Assembly (NCBI GenBank): GCA_030248065.1
Contig: JASAMV010004098.1
Coordinates: 108,826 to 172,825, forward strand
Origin: Rhynchonema sp. JSB1_4
Lineage: Eukaryota; Nematoda; Chromadorea; Monhysterida; Xyalidae
Length of the DNA stretch: 64,000 nucleotides
Direction of reading: 5' to 3'
How positions within the stretch are numbered: position 1 is the stretch's first letter; each line of letters opens with the position of its first letter. The position numbers and the translations under genes were made by a program. The notes under the pieces were generated by a model. It saw nothing but the letters and a program-made list of their open reading frames with translations, did not search any database and had not been told where the DNA came from. Of the stretch, positions 12,285 through 24,300 are shown piece after piece.

Positions 12285-12725
12285 TACCGTAAAAACCTAA
12301 ATACAGCCCCCCCCGGAATAGAGCCCCCCCCGTAATACAGCCCCCCCAAAAAGGGGTCAGTGAATTAATAGAGCCCCCCCCCCGGAATAGAGCCCCCCCC
12401 AAAGTAACATCCCCTATACTGTAGTGTATTAAGGCTTGATAGTGGTGTACAGGTACATTTATGCACGTTTGTTGTTTGTTCAGAGCACATAATACGCCTC
12501 TCCTATTGACGAATAGACACGAATAAATGCGGTTGCAAGCGAAAAAACATCCTTTCAAACCCGTTTTTAGGGGTTTTTGGGGGTATTTCTGGGAACAATT
12601 TTTCAGGTTCGGGTCAGTGAATTAATAGAGGCCCCCCCGGAATAGAGCCCCCCCGTAATAGAGCCCCCCAAAATGGGGTCAGTGAGTTAATAGAGCCCCC
12701 CCCTTCTAGTTAGGGTTTTACGGTA
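12285..12725 (-). mobile_element. G-tract element, copy 3 (inverted)
   Basis: Same element in reverse orientation: starts TACCGTAAAAACCTAAATACA followed by C runs and ends with TAGGGTTTTACGGTA. The core closely matches copies 2 and 5 (same CTCTCCTATTGACG variant). Confidence 0.8.
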
Positions 12726-13898
12726 CATTTTCATTACTATTTACCCATTATTACCTCCTTAGTGCACTATACTATAGCTTGATTTTTGGCCCCCCCACCA
12801 TCTATCTATCGTCAACAAGTTTGGGTCGACCCCCCCCCAGATTTCGGACTTGGGTCACCTATCTATCGTCAACACATTTCGGGTCCCAATCTATCTATCG
12901 TCAACACCCTGACCAAGTACTACACTGAACCAGTGTAGTTCCTGGGGGGGGAGGGGGGGGGTCCCCCCCCCTAAGGTACACTAACCGCCGCGACCAAGGT
13001 ACACTAGTACACTAACCGCCGCGCCAGGTACACTAACCGCCTCAATTTTTGCCTAAAATTGGCATTTTTAGGCCTAAAATGGGCATTTTTAGGCCTAAAA
13101 TGAGTGATTTTTAGGTCAATGATGTCAAAAGTCGCCAAAATACCCTTTTTATGAAGAATTTTTTCCAAAAAGGGGCAAAAATCGGTCAAATTTTCTACCC
13201 CAAAAAGTGACTTTTTCCTGGATTTGGGTCTTCCCCCCCCCCCCCTCCCCTCCCCCCCCAGGGAGGTACACTAACCGCCGCACGGAAAAAAGGGGTAGGT
13301 ACACTAACCGCCGCGCCGGACCAGGAACTACACTGCACTGAACTACACTGCCCCAACCCCAAATAGGCGAAAAATCGTGCGCTACGCGCGAAATTAGCGT
13401 TTTAGGGTACATTTTCATCAAAATTTCGACCTAAAAAATTTTGTTCCCCCCCCCCTAAAAGCCATTTTTCGGGGCAGTATTAACAATGATTTTTTTCGTC
13501 GGGGGGGGGGGGGGCGCCCGGCCAAATAAAAAATATAACCCACCAATAATTGACCCCCCACAAATTGAACCCCCCGAAATGAGCTTGAGCCAAAAGTTCA
13601 ACGAAAGAGAAATCCAGAGTTGGATTCCGTTTGTGTGAATTGAATTGTAGAATTCTATCTCCCGTTCCTGTTAAAAAACGAGCGACTAATTATACGGAAA
13701 TCCACCCGACCGAGCACGCGTCCACGAAAGATACAGCCGTTTTTCGCCGTGCCTGTGTGTTTTATTTGATTCAGGCTGCTGCCTAAGCCTAACCGCAAGC
13801 CTAAGCCTAAGCCTGAAATAGAAGCCTAAACCTTAAGTATGGGACTATGCTTAAGCACACACACAAAACGGGTGGATTGATTTCCCGTATCCGTAAAA
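12726..13898 (-). repeat. Block A, inverted copy
   Basis: Reverse complement of 9363-10529, including the TTAGGC-like patch (here GCCTAA at 13781-13833), the AGGTACACTAACCGCC units and TATCTATCGTCAACA units. Together with flanking element copies it forms a giant palindrome with 8.8-10.9 kb. Confidence 0.8.
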
Positions 13899-14345
13899 TA
13901 CCGTAAAAACCTAAATACAGCCCCCCCCGGAATAGAGCCCCCCGTAATACAGCCCCCCCAAAAAGGGGTCAGTGAATTAATAGAACCCCCGCCCGGAATA
14001 GAGCCCCCCCCAAAGTAACATGATCCCCTATACAGTAGTGTATTAACGCTTGATAGTGGTGCACAGGTACATTTATGCACGTTTGTTGTTCGTTCAGAGT
14101 ACATAATACGCCTCTTATTGACGAATAGACACGAATAAATGCGATTACAAGCGAAAAAACATCCTTTCAAACCCCTTTTTAGGGGTTTTTGGGGGTATTT
14201 CTAGGAACAATTTTTTCAGGTTCGGGACAGTGAATTAATAGAGGCCCCCCCGGAATAGAGCCCCCCGCGTAATAGAGCCCCCCAAAATGGGGTCAGTGAG
14301 TTAATAGAGCCCCCCCCCCCCCCTTCTATTTAGGTTTTTACGGTA
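13899..14345 (-). mobile_element. G-tract element, copy 4 (inverted)
   Basis: TACCGTAAAAACCTAAATACA at the left and the reverse complement end at 14345. The core matches copy 1 (CTCTTATTGACG variant and TTCGTTCAGAGTAC), as expected if 12285-14345 is an inverted duplicate of 8913-10880. Confidence 0.8.
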
Positions 14346-14461
14346 AAGGCAGTCTACGGGAGGTTGTCACTCAGCCCCCGAATACTCGAACCCACCGGAA
14401 GCGAGATCTTTGCCCCGCTGATCGCTGCTTATCGAGCACGTGTATTAGCGGCAGCATACTT

Positions 14462-15585
14462 AAGGTTTAGGCTTCTATTTCAGGCTTAGGCTTAGGCTTG
14501 CGGTTAAGAGCATAGTAGGCAGCAGCCTGAATACAAATAAAACACGGGGTACGGTATCGGGCGAGCGAACAGGCACATCTGGGGAAAAAACGGCTGTATT
14601 CTCTTTCTCCTTTCAGTTCCTCCGGGTACGCGTGGTCGGTCGGGTGGATTTCCGTATAATTAGTCGCTCGTTTTTTAACAGGAACGGGAGATAGAATTCT
14701 ACAATTCAATTCACACAAACGGAATCCAACTCTGGATTTCTCTTTCGTTGAACTTTTGGCTCAAGCTCATTTCGGGGGGTTCAATTTGTGGGGGGTCAAT
14801 TATTGGTGGGTTATATTTTTTATTTGGCCGCCCCCCCCCCGACGAAAAAAATCATTGTTAATAATGCCCCTAAAAATGGCTTTTAGGGGGGGGGAACAAA
14901 ATTTTTTAGGTCGAAATTTTGATGAAAATGTACCCTAAAACGCTAATTTCGCGCGAAGCGCACGATTATTCGCCTATTTGGGGTTGGGGCAGTGTAGTTC
15001 AGTGCAGTGTAGTTCCTGGTCCGGCGGGGGGGTTATGGTACCTACCCCTTTTTTCCGTGCGGCGGTTAGTGTACCTCCCTGGGGGGGGGAAGGGGGGGGG
15101 GAAGACCCAAATCCAGGAAAAAGTCACTTTTTGGGGTAGAAAATTTGACCGATTTTTGCCCCTTTTTGGAAAAAATTCTTCATAAAAAGGGTATTTTGGC
15201 GACTTTTGACATCATTGACCTAAAAATCACTCATTTTAGGCCTAAAAATGCCCATTTTAGGCCTAAAAATGCCAATTTTAGGCAAAAATTGAGGCGGTTA
15301 GTGTACCTGGCGCGGCGGTTAGTGTACTAGTGTACCTTGATCGCGGCGGTTAGTGTACCTTAGGGGGGACCCCCCCCTCCCCCAGTGTAGTACTTGGTCA
15401 GGGTGTTGACGATAGATAGATTGGGACCCGAAATGTGTTGACGATAGATAGATGACCCGAGTCCGAAATCTGGGGGGGGGTCGACCCAAACTTGTTGAAG
15501 ATAGATAGATGGTGGGGGGGGCCAAAAATCAAGCTATAGTATAGTGCACTAAGTAGGTAATAATGTGTAAATATTAATGAAAATG
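14462..15585 (+). repeat. Block A, second direct copy
   Basis: Direct copy of about 9427-10529 with a local replacement around 14510-14635. It ends just before another G-tract element, as in the first copy. Confidence 0.75.
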
Positions 15586-16028
15586 TACCGTAAAAACCTA
15601 AATAGAAGGGGGGGGGGGCTCTATTAACTCACTGACCCCATTTTGGGGGGCTCTATTACGGGGGGGGGCTCTATTCCGGGGGGGGCCTCTATTAATTCAC
15701 TGACCCGAACCTGAAAAATTGTTCCCAGAAATACCCCCAAAAACCCCTAAAAACGGGTTTGAAAGGATGTTTTTTCGCTTGCAACCGCATTTATTCGTGT
15801 CTATTCGTCAATAGGAGAGGCGTATTATGTGCTCTGAACAAACAACAAACGTGCATAAATGTACCTGTACACCACTATCAAGCCTTAATACACTACAGTA
15901 TAGGGGATGTTACTTTGGGGGGGCTCTATTCCGGGGGGGCTCTATTAATTCACTGACCCCTTTTTGGGGGGGCTGTATTACGGGGGGGGCTCTATTCCGG
16001 GGGGGGCTGTATTTAGGTTTTTACGGTA
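15586..16028 (+). mobile_element. G-tract element, copy 5 (full length)
   Basis: Both terminal repeats are present (TACCGTAAAAACC and GGTTTTTACGGTA). The core is close to copies 2 and 3. Confidence 0.8.
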
Positions 16029-17315
16029 CTTAGATGTACTAAATCCGCGCGTAGCGCGCAATTTTTTGCCAATTTGGGACAAAAAATACCGATTTTGAGC
16101 CATTTTGAGGCAAAAATACCCATTTTGGGGTCCAAATGTGTTGACGATAGATAGATTGTTCCCAGAATTTTTTTGACGATAGATAGATTTGCCCATAAGT
16201 GTTGACGATAGATAGATGAAATCAGAAAGTGTTGACGATAGATAGATGAATTTGGGGGGGACCCCCCACCCCCCCAAGTACTACCCTGGTGTAGTTCCTG
16301 GTCCGGAGGGGGAACAGGCGGTACCCCCTTTTTTTCGGAGGAGGGGGGAAGGGAGGGGAGGACCCAAATTTGGAAAAAAGTCATTTTTTTGAGGTCGAAA
16401 ATTTGGCTCATTTTGGCCCCTTTTTGGAAAAAATCTCAATAAACAAGGGTATTTTGGCGATTTTTGATGACATCGACCTAAAAATCACTCATTTTGTGCC
16501 TGAAAATGTCCATTTTAGGCCAAAATTTGCCTATTTTAAGCAAAAATTGGGGGAGCAGACGTACCCGGAGGGCAATGGTGTGGCTGGGGGGGGGGGTGGG
16601 GGGGTCCCCCCCTAGGTACAGTAGGTAGGTTGCCGCCCCTCGCCTGGTACAGTAGGTAGGTTGCCGGCCCTCCCCTGGTACAGTAGGTAGGTTGCCGCCC
16701 CACCTAACTTTTCACCCAAAACATTCATTTTTGGCTTAAAATTGCATAAAATTAGCATATTTGTCTGCAAATAGGCGAAAAATCGAGCGCTGCGCGCGAA
16801 ATTAGTCTTTTAGGCCACATTTTCTTCAGTATTTAGACATAAAAAATTTCGGTTTCCAGATGACCCCCCCCCAAGTGGTACGACCCCCCCTAGCTCGGCT
16901 GGTACAGTAGGTAGGTTGCCGCCCCGCCTGGGTAGCTACACCACTGCCGGAGGGGGAACAGCCGGGCAGGCGTACCATGGAGCAGTGCTGTGGCTGGGGG
17001 GGGGGGGGTCCCCCCAATGGTACCCTACCCGCCCCGCCCCGATGGGGGGAAGGGTAGGTACCTTGCAACCACCCCGGAGGGTACCTTGCAACCATCAATT
17101 TATGGTTTTTATAGGCAAAAATGGGTGTTTTTCAACCTCAAAACCCCAAAAATCGCGCGGTCCGCGCGCAAACCTCCATATAATAGGTATTTTAGGCAAA
17201 TTTTCGGCCAAAATGCAAAAAAGTACCAATTTTTCGGCCAAATTTGCAGTAATGCATGCAAAAAACACCCTTTTTTCGGACCTCAGGGGTACCTTGCAAC
17301 CTCCCGGAGGCTGGG
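16029..17315 (-). repeat. Block B, inverted copy
   Basis: Reverse complement of 10886-12284: GTTGACGATAGATAG units come first (16139-16250), then GGTACAGTAGGTAGGTTGCC units and the GGTACCTTGCAACC units at the right end. It lies between G-tract element copies 5 and 6, again in opposite orientations. Confidence 0.8.
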
Positions 17316-17690
17316 TACCGTAAAGACCTAAATACAGCCCCCCCCCCCCGGAATAGAGCCCCCCCCTAAGTAAAATCCCCTATACAGTAGTGTATTAACG
17401 CTTGATAGTGGTGCACAAGTTCATTTACGCACGTTTATTGTTAGTTTAGAGCACATAATACACCTCTTATTGACGAATAGACACGAATAAATGCGATTAC
17501 AAGCGAAAAAACATCCTTTCAAACCCCTTTTTTGGGGTTTTTGGGAGTATTTCTGGGAACAATTTTTTCAGGTTCGGGTCAGTGAATTAATAGAAGTTCC
17601 CCCGGAATAGAGCCCCCCCCCGTAATAGAGCCCCCCAAAATGGGGTCAGTGAGTTAATAGAGCCCCCCTTCTATTTAGGTTTTTACGGTA
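17316..17690 (-). mobile_element. G-tract element, copy 6 (shortened)
   Basis: TACCGTAAAGACCTAAATACA at the left and TTTTTACGGTA at 17690. One subterminal C-rich block is missing compared with full copies. The core has diverged at several bases. Confidence 0.75.
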
Positions 17691-17767
17691 GGGGGTACCT
17701 TGCAACCATCTGGATCCATCCCCCCCAAGGGTACCTTGCAACCATCTGCCTGCCACTACACTGGCTA

Positions 17768-17790
17768 CCCCCCCCCCCCCCCCCCCCCCC

Positions 17791-17840
<50 letters not shown>

Positions 17841-18300
17841 TTCCCCCACCTCCCCTTTTTTCCCCACAATTCCCAAACAACACCAAAAATAAAAAAGCGC
17901 GCGCTCTCGCGTCCCACATACTATTAGGCCCGCCAAACAAGCACGCCGAACCCGCCCCCCCCGCCCCCCTCCCCCCCCCCCCCACCCCCCCCCCCCCCCT
18001 TCCCCCCCCCCCCCCCCCCCCCCACCCCCCCCCCCCCCCCCCCCCCCACCCTCCCCCCTCCACCCTACCCGCCCCGGAAACCCACCACGCGGAGGGGGGA
18101 CAGACGGCCCGCGGCCCCCCCCCCCCCCACCCAACAAACTGGAGGGAAACACTCAACCAACCACCAACCCCAGCATCCGCCTCCCCGCGCCGGCCGCCGC
18201 GCCGCACCCGCCCCGGCCCGCGCGCCCCCCCCCCCCCCCCCCCGCCGCCCCGGCCCCCCCCCCCCCCCCCCCCCCCGCCCGGAGGACCCAGTGCAGTTCC
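17768..18300. repeat. Extreme poly-C low-complexity tract
   Basis: Very long C homopolymers broken by a few A, T or G bases, with one short complex island at about 17860-17960. Such tracts are error-prone in sequencing, so length and order may be wrong. Gly- or Pro-rich open frames here are artefacts. Confidence 0.9.
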
Positions 18301-18560
18301 TCCTGGGCTGGGGGAAGGGGGCCCTCCTCGGGTACGTCTGTTCCCCCTCCATGGCACTCCTGCCCCCCCCCCGGTTCACCCTCTGCTCCCCCGATTTTTG
18401 CCTAAAATAGGCAAATTTTGGCCGAAAATAGGCATTTTTGGCATAAAATGAGTGATTTTCAGGTCAGTGTCGTCAAAAATCGCCAAAAACCCCTTTTATT
18501 GAGATTTTTCCAAAGGGGCAAGGCAAAAATGAGTCAAATTTTTGACCTCAAAAAAATGAC

Positions 18561-18961
18561 TACCGTAAAAACCTAAATAGAAGGGGGCTCTATTAACTCA
18601 CTGACCCCATTTTGGGGGGCTCTATTCCGGGGGGGCTTCTATTAATTCACTGACCCGAACCTGAAAAATTGTTCCCAGAAATACCCCCAAAAACCCCTAA
18701 GAAGGGATTCGAAAGGATGTTTTTTCGCTTGTAATCGCATTTATTCGTGTCTATTCGTCAATAAGAGGCGTATTATGTGCTCTGAACGAACAACAAACGT
18801 GCATAATTGTACCTGTGCACCACTATCAAGCGTTAATACACCACTGTATAGGGGATGTTACTTAGAGGGGGGCTCTATTCTGGGGGGGGGCTCTATTAAT
18901 TCACTGACCCCTTTTTGGGGGGCTGTATTGCGGGGGGGGCTGTATTTAGGTTTTTACGGTA
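18561..18961 (+). mobile_element. G-tract element, copy 7
   Basis: TACCGTAAAAACCTAAATAGA at the start and TTTAGGTTTTTACGGTA at the end; one CTCTATTACGG subterminal unit is missing. It lies apart from the A/B blocks, inside a fragment resembling part of block B. Confidence 0.8.
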
Positions 18962-20013
18962 TTCTCCAAATTTGGGTCCTCCCCTTTCCCCCCCAGGTGG
19001 GTACGTCTGTTCCCCCTCAGAAAAAAGGGGGTACCGCCTGTTCCCCCTCCGGACCAGGAACTACACTGAGAAGACCTGTGCACATTTGTCATGTCCACGC
19101 CTAATTTAAAGCCTGAAACGAAACCTCAACACAATTAAATTAGGATACGGCAGTTTCGCGTCAGTTGGATTCTGTTTGTGTGAATTTGAATTCTATCTCC
19201 GCGCAATGTAGTTCCTGGAGAGGGGGAGCCCTCCTAAGGTACACTAATTTCCCCGACCAAGGTACACTAGTACACTAATTTCCCCTCCGGATACACTAAT
19301 TTCCCCAATTTTTGCCTAAAATGTCCATTTTTAATCCTAAAATGGGCATTTTAGGCCTAAAATGTGTAACTTTTAGGTCAATGTTCTCAAAAATCGCCAA
19401 AATACCCTTTTTATGAAGATTTTTTTCCAAAAAGGGGTAAAAATAGCCAAAATACGTCAATTTTTCTACCTCAAAAAGTGGCTTTTTCCTGATTTTGGGT
19501 CTTCCCCCCTTTCCCCCCAGGGAGGTACACTAATTTTCCCTCCGAAAAAGTAAAGAGGTACGCTTATTTCCGCGCCGGACCAGGAACCACACTGTCTCCG
19601 CGTGATTTTTTTTAGTTTTGCGGTGCACTTTTTTCCCAGCGAAAAGTGCTTTCCAATCGACCTTCAGCGCCATCGCCATCATACACAACACAGCAACACC
19701 ATTTCAGTTTCAAAACAGAGTGGCTTCACTGACCCCCGCGTGTCTTTCAGCAGTGCACAGGCGTAAAAACAAAAAAAATGTTGCAAAATTTCCCCGGACA
19801 AAACTGGGGTCCGCCGAGTCCGGCTGTCAAGCGGTTACTGGCTCACGCGACCCGAATACGTGGTCAAGAAGCCAGGAACGAACAAGTTAGTATTTATTTG
19901 ATTTGATATGTGTACCGTTACCGTAAAAGCCAAGTCGTGCAGGCTGAGGCGGGGGATTTGCCAGTATAACTGTAGTGCTTGGTCAGGCAGGGAGGCAGGA
20001 TGTTAACCAGAGG
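18962..20013. repeat. Diverged block A/B-like repeat and unassigned sequence
   Basis: 19200-19600 contains diverged versions of the GGTACACTAATTTCC and AAATGGGCATTTTAGGCC units of block A. An open frame at 19618-19890 has no recognised similarity. The missing first exon of the Smad4-like gene could lie here, but none was identified. Confidence 0.5.
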
Positions 20014-20237
20014 TGTCACACCCGGCTCGGCCGACAACCCCCGACAGGTCGGCCCGGCCCGACAGTGCGGACCGGGAAGACCGGCCCGGCCCGCCGGACC
20101 ATGAAACTCGGCTCGGTCCGATTTTGTCACACCCGGCCCGGCCGACAACCCCCGACAGGTCGGCCGGCCCGACAGTGCGGACCGGGAAGTCCGGCCCGGC
20201 CCGCCGGACCATGGAAGAACTCGGCTCGGTCCGATTT
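20014..20237. repeat. GC-rich tandem repeat, two units of about 111 bp
   Basis: The unit begins TGTCACACCCGGC and ends CTCGGCTCGGTCCGATTTT; it occurs at 20014-20124 and 20125-20237. Units contain CGGCCCGGCCCG-type blocks and read open in several frames without meaning. Confidence 0.85.
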
Positions 20238-21321
20238 TTTACCAATTTTTTCTGATGACTTTTGGTTTGATCAGAGAAGCAAGGTTTTTAACACAAAATT
20301 GACCGCTCTGAACTAAAAATTACAAATAAAACTAAATCCAGTGCCAAATTCTTGCTAAAGACTGTGGTTTATGAAAAACCATGATTTTTTTAATATTTTG
20401 GACAATTGTTGACGATAGATAAATTGGGGGGACGGGGACTCGGACCCGAAATGCAGTGCTGTCTGCTGTGGCTGGGGGGTTGTCCCCCCAAAAGTACATT
20501 GTCTCCCCCTCGCCGGTACGGTACGTACGGGGGAAATTTTGGAAAAATTGGGGGAGACCGTACCAGAGAGGGAGAGATACCACTGTACCTCAGCGCGGGG
20601 GGGGCGGCCACATACCGTACCGGCGAGGAGGAGATACTGTTCCTTTCGGGGTCCCCCCCCCCCCCGCTACAGCACTGGGCCGGGCCGTGCCGGAGATTTG
20701 GAGGATCGGGACCCGGCCCGGCCAGAAGCTTCTGAAGTGACTTATTTAACTGAAAGAATAGTGGTTTTTTGTCACAAATACGAAAATTTCTGAGGGATTC
20801 GGCAAGTAAGTGATAAGTACTTGTCCGTCCATCTGACAACTTTTTCATTGAAAGTAATCATTTTTTCACCGAAAAATTGGTTCAGAAAAATCGCAAAAGT
20901 TATGACAAAAATCGGGTAAAAATCTGACGAAAAATTTCGGGCCGGGCGCCCCGGCCCGACGGGGCCAGAGATTTGGGGGCTCGGGCCGGCCAAGCCCGAA
21001 ACCCGACCCGATTGCGACCTCTGTTTTGGTCAAAATGGCTAAAAAAATCGGGTCAAAATCTACCAAAAGCGCGAAAATTTGCGCGCTTCACGCGATTTAT
21101 GCACGTTTAAACCCATAAAAATCGAATTCTCGCGATAGTAGTATGATGCAATATCTCCCCTTAAAATTTCTTCCTCCCACCTCCCCAAATCGGATCCCCC
21201 AAAGATTCTGTCTGGGTACTGTATCCGGGTATCTCCCCTCCCCCTCATTTGGCGCCAAGGAACAGTATCTCCCCCTCAAAAGTAGCCACAGCACTGCGTT
21301 ACTTAGAACTTTTGTTTGCAG
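20238..21321. other. Gene-free stretch before the Smad4-like exons
   Basis: It holds further GC-rich fragments related to the 20.0-20.2 kb repeat (near 20670-20720 and 20935-21010) and one GTTGACGATAGATA unit near 20408. No exon completing the Smad4 MH1 start was recognised. Confidence 0.5.
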
Positions 21322-24300
21322 GATGAAAAGTTGGCTGAGAAGGCTATTCGCGGTCTGGTGAAGAAGTTGAAAAAGTCTGGTTTTGTCGATGAATTGGAAC
21401 GAATTCTGACGATGCAAAGTGCGAGCACAATGTGCATTCCACTGCCGAGGTTGAGCTGGGTTGGGGGAAGACTTGATATTTTCATTTTTTGGTGCGATCC
21501 GCAACTATGATTTTTTTTATTCGCCAATGGAAATTGGGTGATGCGCGCACTATTTACCCAAACCAAAGTAGCATTGCAAATCTCACCTAACAAGTTCTGC
21601 GACTGTGATAAAGCGCAGCTTGTAACACATGCATATCTGGTTTTGGTGTCGAAATACATATAGTCATAACTAGTGATCGAACGGGGTTAACCTCTCGCGA
21701 TCGGGATTCGCTCTCGGGATTCAAGATTGTTATTGATATTTTCGGGATTGACTTTTGGACATGAAAAGTAGCGTATAGCAGAGAGCTTTGTTGCAATTTT
21801 AGACGGTTGTAGAGTCAAGCTTCTCGTGCGTATAATTTCCTCTAAAGCGCCTAGCTACGGTGTGAGCGCAGACATGAACCACGCCTCACCGCGAAGGAAA
21901 ACGTTTCTATGCCTCACCGTAAAGGAAACCAATACGTTCAGTTCACTTGGAAAGTTGCGCAGTGGTCTAGTGTGGTCAAAAAACAACAGTGCATTGTGCA
22001 TTAGTTCAAGTCGTGACAACGGACAGATTATCCTGTGTGGTGCTATCATTAGTGAATAAGGGGTGATATTCACGTTATTGTTACTTTCTTTTTAATACAT
22101 GGGACTAGTCTTCCAATTCAATGCTTCTCGGTCTGTTATGCATTTGCAATGGGAAAAATTTTCACGATTCGGGATTTGTTTTAAAAATGTTCGGAATTGA
22201 GCTCTCGGGATCGGGATTTATTTTTGTTACTCTCGCCATCGGGATTGAAGCACCCCTCGGGATCGGGATCCCGTTCGAACCCTAGTCATAAGTATTAAGA
22301 GAACAAAAGCGTAACGCACACAGATCTGAGGACGGGCGAATGCAAGTTTCGACATCGAGTACCGACCGTCGCGCCCCATCGCCCCCATTGGTGTACTGTC
22401 GTTTGTGGCGTTGGCCTGACTTGGCTTCGGCTGATGACCTCCGATCGGTGCAACACTGTCAACACGCGCTGTCCAACAATCACGCCAATCACGATGTCGT
22501 CTGCATCAATCCATATCACTATGAACGGCTGCCACTGCATGGTTGGTTGGCTGGTGATGTTTCAATTCGACAGTAATTGAGTTGTATGCGTGAATTGTTT
22601 CGAGTCGACATTTACTGCACATGTAAAGTTAAAATTCTTGTGTTGCGACCTGTAGTCCGGTAGGTGAGAACATGTATTCAATATAACGTTTTTGCGCTCA
22701 CGGAAAAGGAAAAAACATAGATGAAATCGATCGATGACATCACATCAATGGAAGTTAGAAATGTTTTCTTTTCCGGCCATGGTCTCCGTCTCAATAAAAT
22801 GCGCTTTTTAATGTTATTGTGCCAAGATATTCGACGGTCTTGACCGCACACTTATTACGCGCAGCACACTACACGAACATGCTCGTTTTTTGTGTCTCCA
22901 CCTCATCTGTAATTAACAACAACAATAATAACCCAACTATGTTTAATGTAATTTATCCCCCCGCCCAACATGCAGGTGGTGGTGTTTCGTCGCCAATGCT
23001 CACCTCCTCGCCTACCACCGACCACCCACACCGTCAATGGCCGTCATACTACGGTTCAGGATCGGCGTCCCCTGGGGCCTCGTCCACTGATGCAATGTCG
23101 CCTGTCGGATTCAGCAGTCAGAATTCGCCAAATGCAGGTGCGTTTATGGGTTTAATAAATTTAAACCTGTTGCTATTGATCTGGTTCGTCGGGTTTGTAC
23201 TGGTGTAAATGTTGCCAACGAAGAAACTACCTTTACGCTGGTCGAAATTAGAAAGGCTATAGTAGTTTTCGAAACATCCTTAATAGAAAACACTCACAAC
23301 CAAGAGGTAGATCCGATGCCATCGCCAAGTTTGATACTGCCCAGTGATTACTCTTGCGAAAAATGGCCGTGCGTGATAGCTTGGAAGTTTACAATTATAG
23401 TCATCGGTCGTCTTTTGACCACTGTAAATATTCGGTGCAGAAATAATCGAAGACAGAATCATTTATCGTAAATAATAGTTGCGAATAGAACAAAACGAAA
23501 AAATTTCCAGCAAAAACGGTTTTTTCTGTATTTTTGCAGTGAAAATTTATCTTTTCGGAAAAAGATTTCGCCGACTTTTGAATTTTTTGAAAAGGTGTCC
23601 AAGTGCACGAAAATTATTGAAAACGCCTGTTTTTTGTGTGTTTCACATATTCTTGTGACGTTCAATCGGACTTTCCTGCTATAGTTACAGTTAGTCGTTA
23701 TACCCCATTTTTAGCGCGTAATTCAACGAATCTACGTCATTGAACGCATGTAAAATTTTGACCCGGAAAGGTATCTGGAAATTCCGAAAAACCTGTTTTT
23801 TCAGTAAAAATATTTTCCCGGAAAAATAGTAATGAGGGCACCACTTTGATGGCTTTTGGTGCACACAGAACCGCCTGGCGGCGATTCAAACGAGCTATGA
23901 ATCAACACTGGTTCCTTTGCGCGTTTGGCTCACAAAGGCCACGTAGTAACCAAGTTGAGGGTACTTTTGGGTGGGACACCCAGTACTTCACACGTGATTC
24001 TGAGTGTCGAAAATTCTACGCCAGGTGTGTCGCCATTATTTCGAACTCGAATTGTGTCTCACCGCACTTCAGGTTCTCCCAACGCCGGCTATCTCAGTGA
24101 CGACGTGGATATGGAAGCTGATTGTGAGTCTGATTTTATACGTTTATTGAAGCATCAGGCAGTCTAGTTTTTGCGTGTGGTTATTAATTACTTTTCCATA
24201 CAGCTCCCTATAGTGTACCTGACAGTGGCGTGAATCAACAAGCAGTGCCCACTATGGCCGCTGTGTCGATCGCATCTGTGAGGACAAACGGTTGGCTGGG

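Noticed and set aside
17646..18379. Long Gly- and Pro-rich open frames (up to 224 codons)
   Set aside because: They are translations of C homopolymers in all frames, with no splice signals or family motifs.
8513..18961. Recurrent open frame starting MKGCFFACNRIYSCLFV
   Set aside because: It recurs because the G-tract element is repeated. It ends in G-run sequence, differs in frame at its end between copies, and shows no transposase motif.
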